Assembly (NCBI GenBank): GCA_026018925.1
Contig: JAKSZU010000004.1
Location: forward strand, 112,496,989 to 112,560,988
From: Tupaia tana
Taxonomy: Eukaryota > Chordata > Mammalia > Scandentia > Tupaiidae
Length of the DNA: 64,000 nt
Direction of reading: 5' to 3'
Made by a program: the position numbers and the translations under genes. Each line of letters begins with the position of its first letter. Position 1 is the stretch's first letter. Shown piece by piece: positions 61,967-64,000 of the stretch. Under the pieces are notes generated by a model. It was not told the origin of the DNA and did not search any database. It worked only from the letters and a program-made list of their open reading frames with translations.

Positions 61967-64000
61967 CATTTGGCATTTCTCAAAGTTAAAATATTCACTC
62001 ACCATATTAGCCAATAATCCCCTTCCTCACTGTTTACTTGAGAGAAATAAAAAAACACAAGCCCATGCAAGACTTGTCTGCAAGCGATCAAAGGAGCGAT
62101 GGTTCATAAGCGTGAAAGGAGTCAAGACTAGACGTCAAAAATCCCACACCTGGGGGACTGAAGACCCAACCGTGGTACCCACACAATGTGTGATGCCCTG
62201 CCATCAGGAGGAAGCAACTATGATACATAATGGTGACTCCCAAATTAAGAGAGAACAGCCCGACATAGATCACCCCCTCATATCCCCATGTCCCTGAAAG
62301 TAGAGGGGTGGCAGCCATGTAAGGGCTGGAGGAGGAGTGATGAGGGGACTTTCTGGAGGTGCTTACACAAACCTACACATTTGTTAAAACTCACTGAACT
62401 ATACACATGAAATCAGAGAAACTGGTATGTAAATGATACCTTGATACAACTGATTGTGTGTGTGCGTGCACACACCCTCTCTTACTTTTTCGATCCAATC
62501 CCAAAGCTGCTGAGACAAGAATGGAGCCAATCACTGAGAAGATCAGGCCTGACTAGTGAGAACCAGGCCATAACTGCTCCTGTCAGAACAGGTGTCTGTG
62601 GACCTGCTATCAAGATGACTTACATTACTAGAATTTACTTCCTAGTGGATTAAAGAATTATATGTGAGCTTCCTTTCATTTTCATGCCTTCTTCTCTTCA
62701 ATATTTCTTTGAAAAATAAGCATTACATGTATAATAAGGAAGACTGGGAAAATGCTAGTAGGAACAAAATAAACAGGTGGGCCACGGTCAGTCCTGTCCT
62801 ATCCCTGTTCTGTTCCCGGCTGCCTACAGGTGGGCTTCTCCTTCTCCACATCTTTAGACCTTTCATGTCCCTTGGCACTGACTCTCTTCCCAGACTCCCT
62901 AAAAAAGAGCTCATGAGAAGTTACTTTTATCCAGAACATGCACATTAGATGTTTTTCTCCCCGCCATGCACATGACCAGCTGACAGTGAAGTCTATGTCA
63001 GAGTCCTTTTCTGACTGCATCTTGAAAAGTATTTAAAGTTCCCAGTATGGAGTTTCCATTCCAGTTCTTGGTGCATCAGAGATACTTTTAAAACACTTTT
63101 TAAAATCCCTGGTATTCTAAAATGTCACAATTGTGTTTCTTGATGAGTCCTTTCATTCATTGTGCTGGACACTGGGTGAGCCTAGTCAACCTAAAAACTC
63201 ACTTCCTGTGATTCTGGAAAATTGTTGAGTTCCTTTCATAATCTCTGCCCTCCCTTCCACTTCCTGCTCTCTCTGGAATTCTTTCCAGCTGCAGGACCTC
63301 CTGCCCTGCAGTTGTGATTTCTCAACTTTGAGCTCCTAATTTTTGACTCTGCTCTACTTGCTGAGAAACATGCCTGATGTTGTCGTTTATGCCTTTTATT
63401 AGGCTTTTACTTGCTAGCAAATTCGCAATTCCCAGGCATTCTTTCTATGCTCTGGATGTGTCTTTGCTATGGTGGTCTGCTCCTACTTTCCACGGTTGCT
63501 ATAGTCTTTCAGTATCTGAGGGGACAAGCAACACTTCTGTTCTATTCTGCCACTCGGTTTGTTCCTTCCTTTTCTGTTTTGGTCTGTCTTTCACATTCAG
63601 TCACTCCTTAAACCCTTGGATAATCCTTCACCCAGCCCTCTAACATGGGGAACCAAAGAGCTCTCTGACAACTGTATGTGCAAGCAGGGCTTCTCTGGAG
63701 GGCAAACTGGCTCCATGCCAAGGAGCTCAGGGGGCAGCTTTGCTCCCTACTGTCAGTGTCTGCTGGTCTTTTCTCTTAGCTGGTCAGATTCCCATTCTCT
63801 GCCTGGAGTGCAGTCCGCAAAAGCCAGTGTCCTGAGGACCAGGTGGGAGGGCTGTGGATAAGAGAATCGTCTCAGCTGTGGACGTGGAATACTCTCACTG
63901 CTTGATGTGCACAACGGTGCCCCTCCCTACAGTGCCTGGGTCTCAGTGGGCAATCCTGTGGCTCACACTCTCAGCAGCCTAATCCTCCAGATTCAGGTCA
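61967..64000. other. Unique DNA with an L1 3' remnant
   Basis: 62340-62460 (aactcactgaactatacacatg...gtaaatgataccttgatac) resembles a degraded L1 3' end. The rest has no recognised gene or RNA. Confidence 0.45.

Overview
This is mammalian nuclear DNA from a Euarchontoglires-type genome. Two single-copy genes lie tail to tail, as BRSK2 and MOB2 do on human chromosome 11p15.5. The 3' end of BRSK2 is on the + strand (coding exons 571-6197, 3' UTR to about 7.65 or 8.06 kb). MOB2 is on the - strand (exons 2-5 between 25064 and 17307, 3' UTR to about 16600). Between them is about 8.5 kb of intergenic DNA. Everything from 25065 to the right edge looks like the long first intron, or upstream DNA, of MOB2, because I found no first exon.

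The window carries about 30 copies of one tRNA-derived SINE family (tRNA-like head with A and B boxes, about 170 bp body, A-rich tail). The copies belong to at least an old and a young wave. There are no Alu, B1/B2, equine, carnivore, ruminant, rabbit or vespertilionid SINEs. Two weak 7SL-like segments occur, each joined to a tRNA-like part. This fits best with a colugo (Dermoptera, Galeopterus), but that species guess is an inference of moderate confidence. Other content is old L1 fragments, a MaLR-type LTR, MIR/L2 traces, a PPIA retropseudogene, a U6 retropseudogene and a short palindromic MITE.

The outstanding feature is a young, internally deleted type-D-like betaretroviral provirus at 35941-39444 (+ strand, antisense to MOB2). 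It has complete LTRs with only about 7 substitutions between them, and a perfect 6-bp target duplication. It keeps nearly every cis-acting element: PBS, an 11-unit tandem hairpin array in the leader, a splice donor, a two-loop constitutive transport element and a polypurine tract. Its protein-coding content has collapsed into one open frame made of the Gag matrix region, about 69 codons of the host oligosaccharyltransferase gene STT3B, the start of the capsid, and the C-terminal part of Env TM. The in-frame capture of a spliced host membrane-protein segment inside gag is the main candidate for a previously undescribed biological object here.

Layout: 1-8060 BRSK2 3' end; 8060-16600 intergenic with old repeats and three SINEs; 16600-25064 MOB2 exons 5-2, with a nested L1/SINE block at 20.5-23 kb; 25-35 kb intron with SINEs and a MaLR LTR; 35-40.6 kb ancient repeat split by the provirus and young SINEs; 40.9-41.7 kb PPIA pseudogene; 42-48.9 kb SINE-dense region with L1 pieces; 49-64 kb mostly unique intronic or upstream DNA with scattered SINEs.
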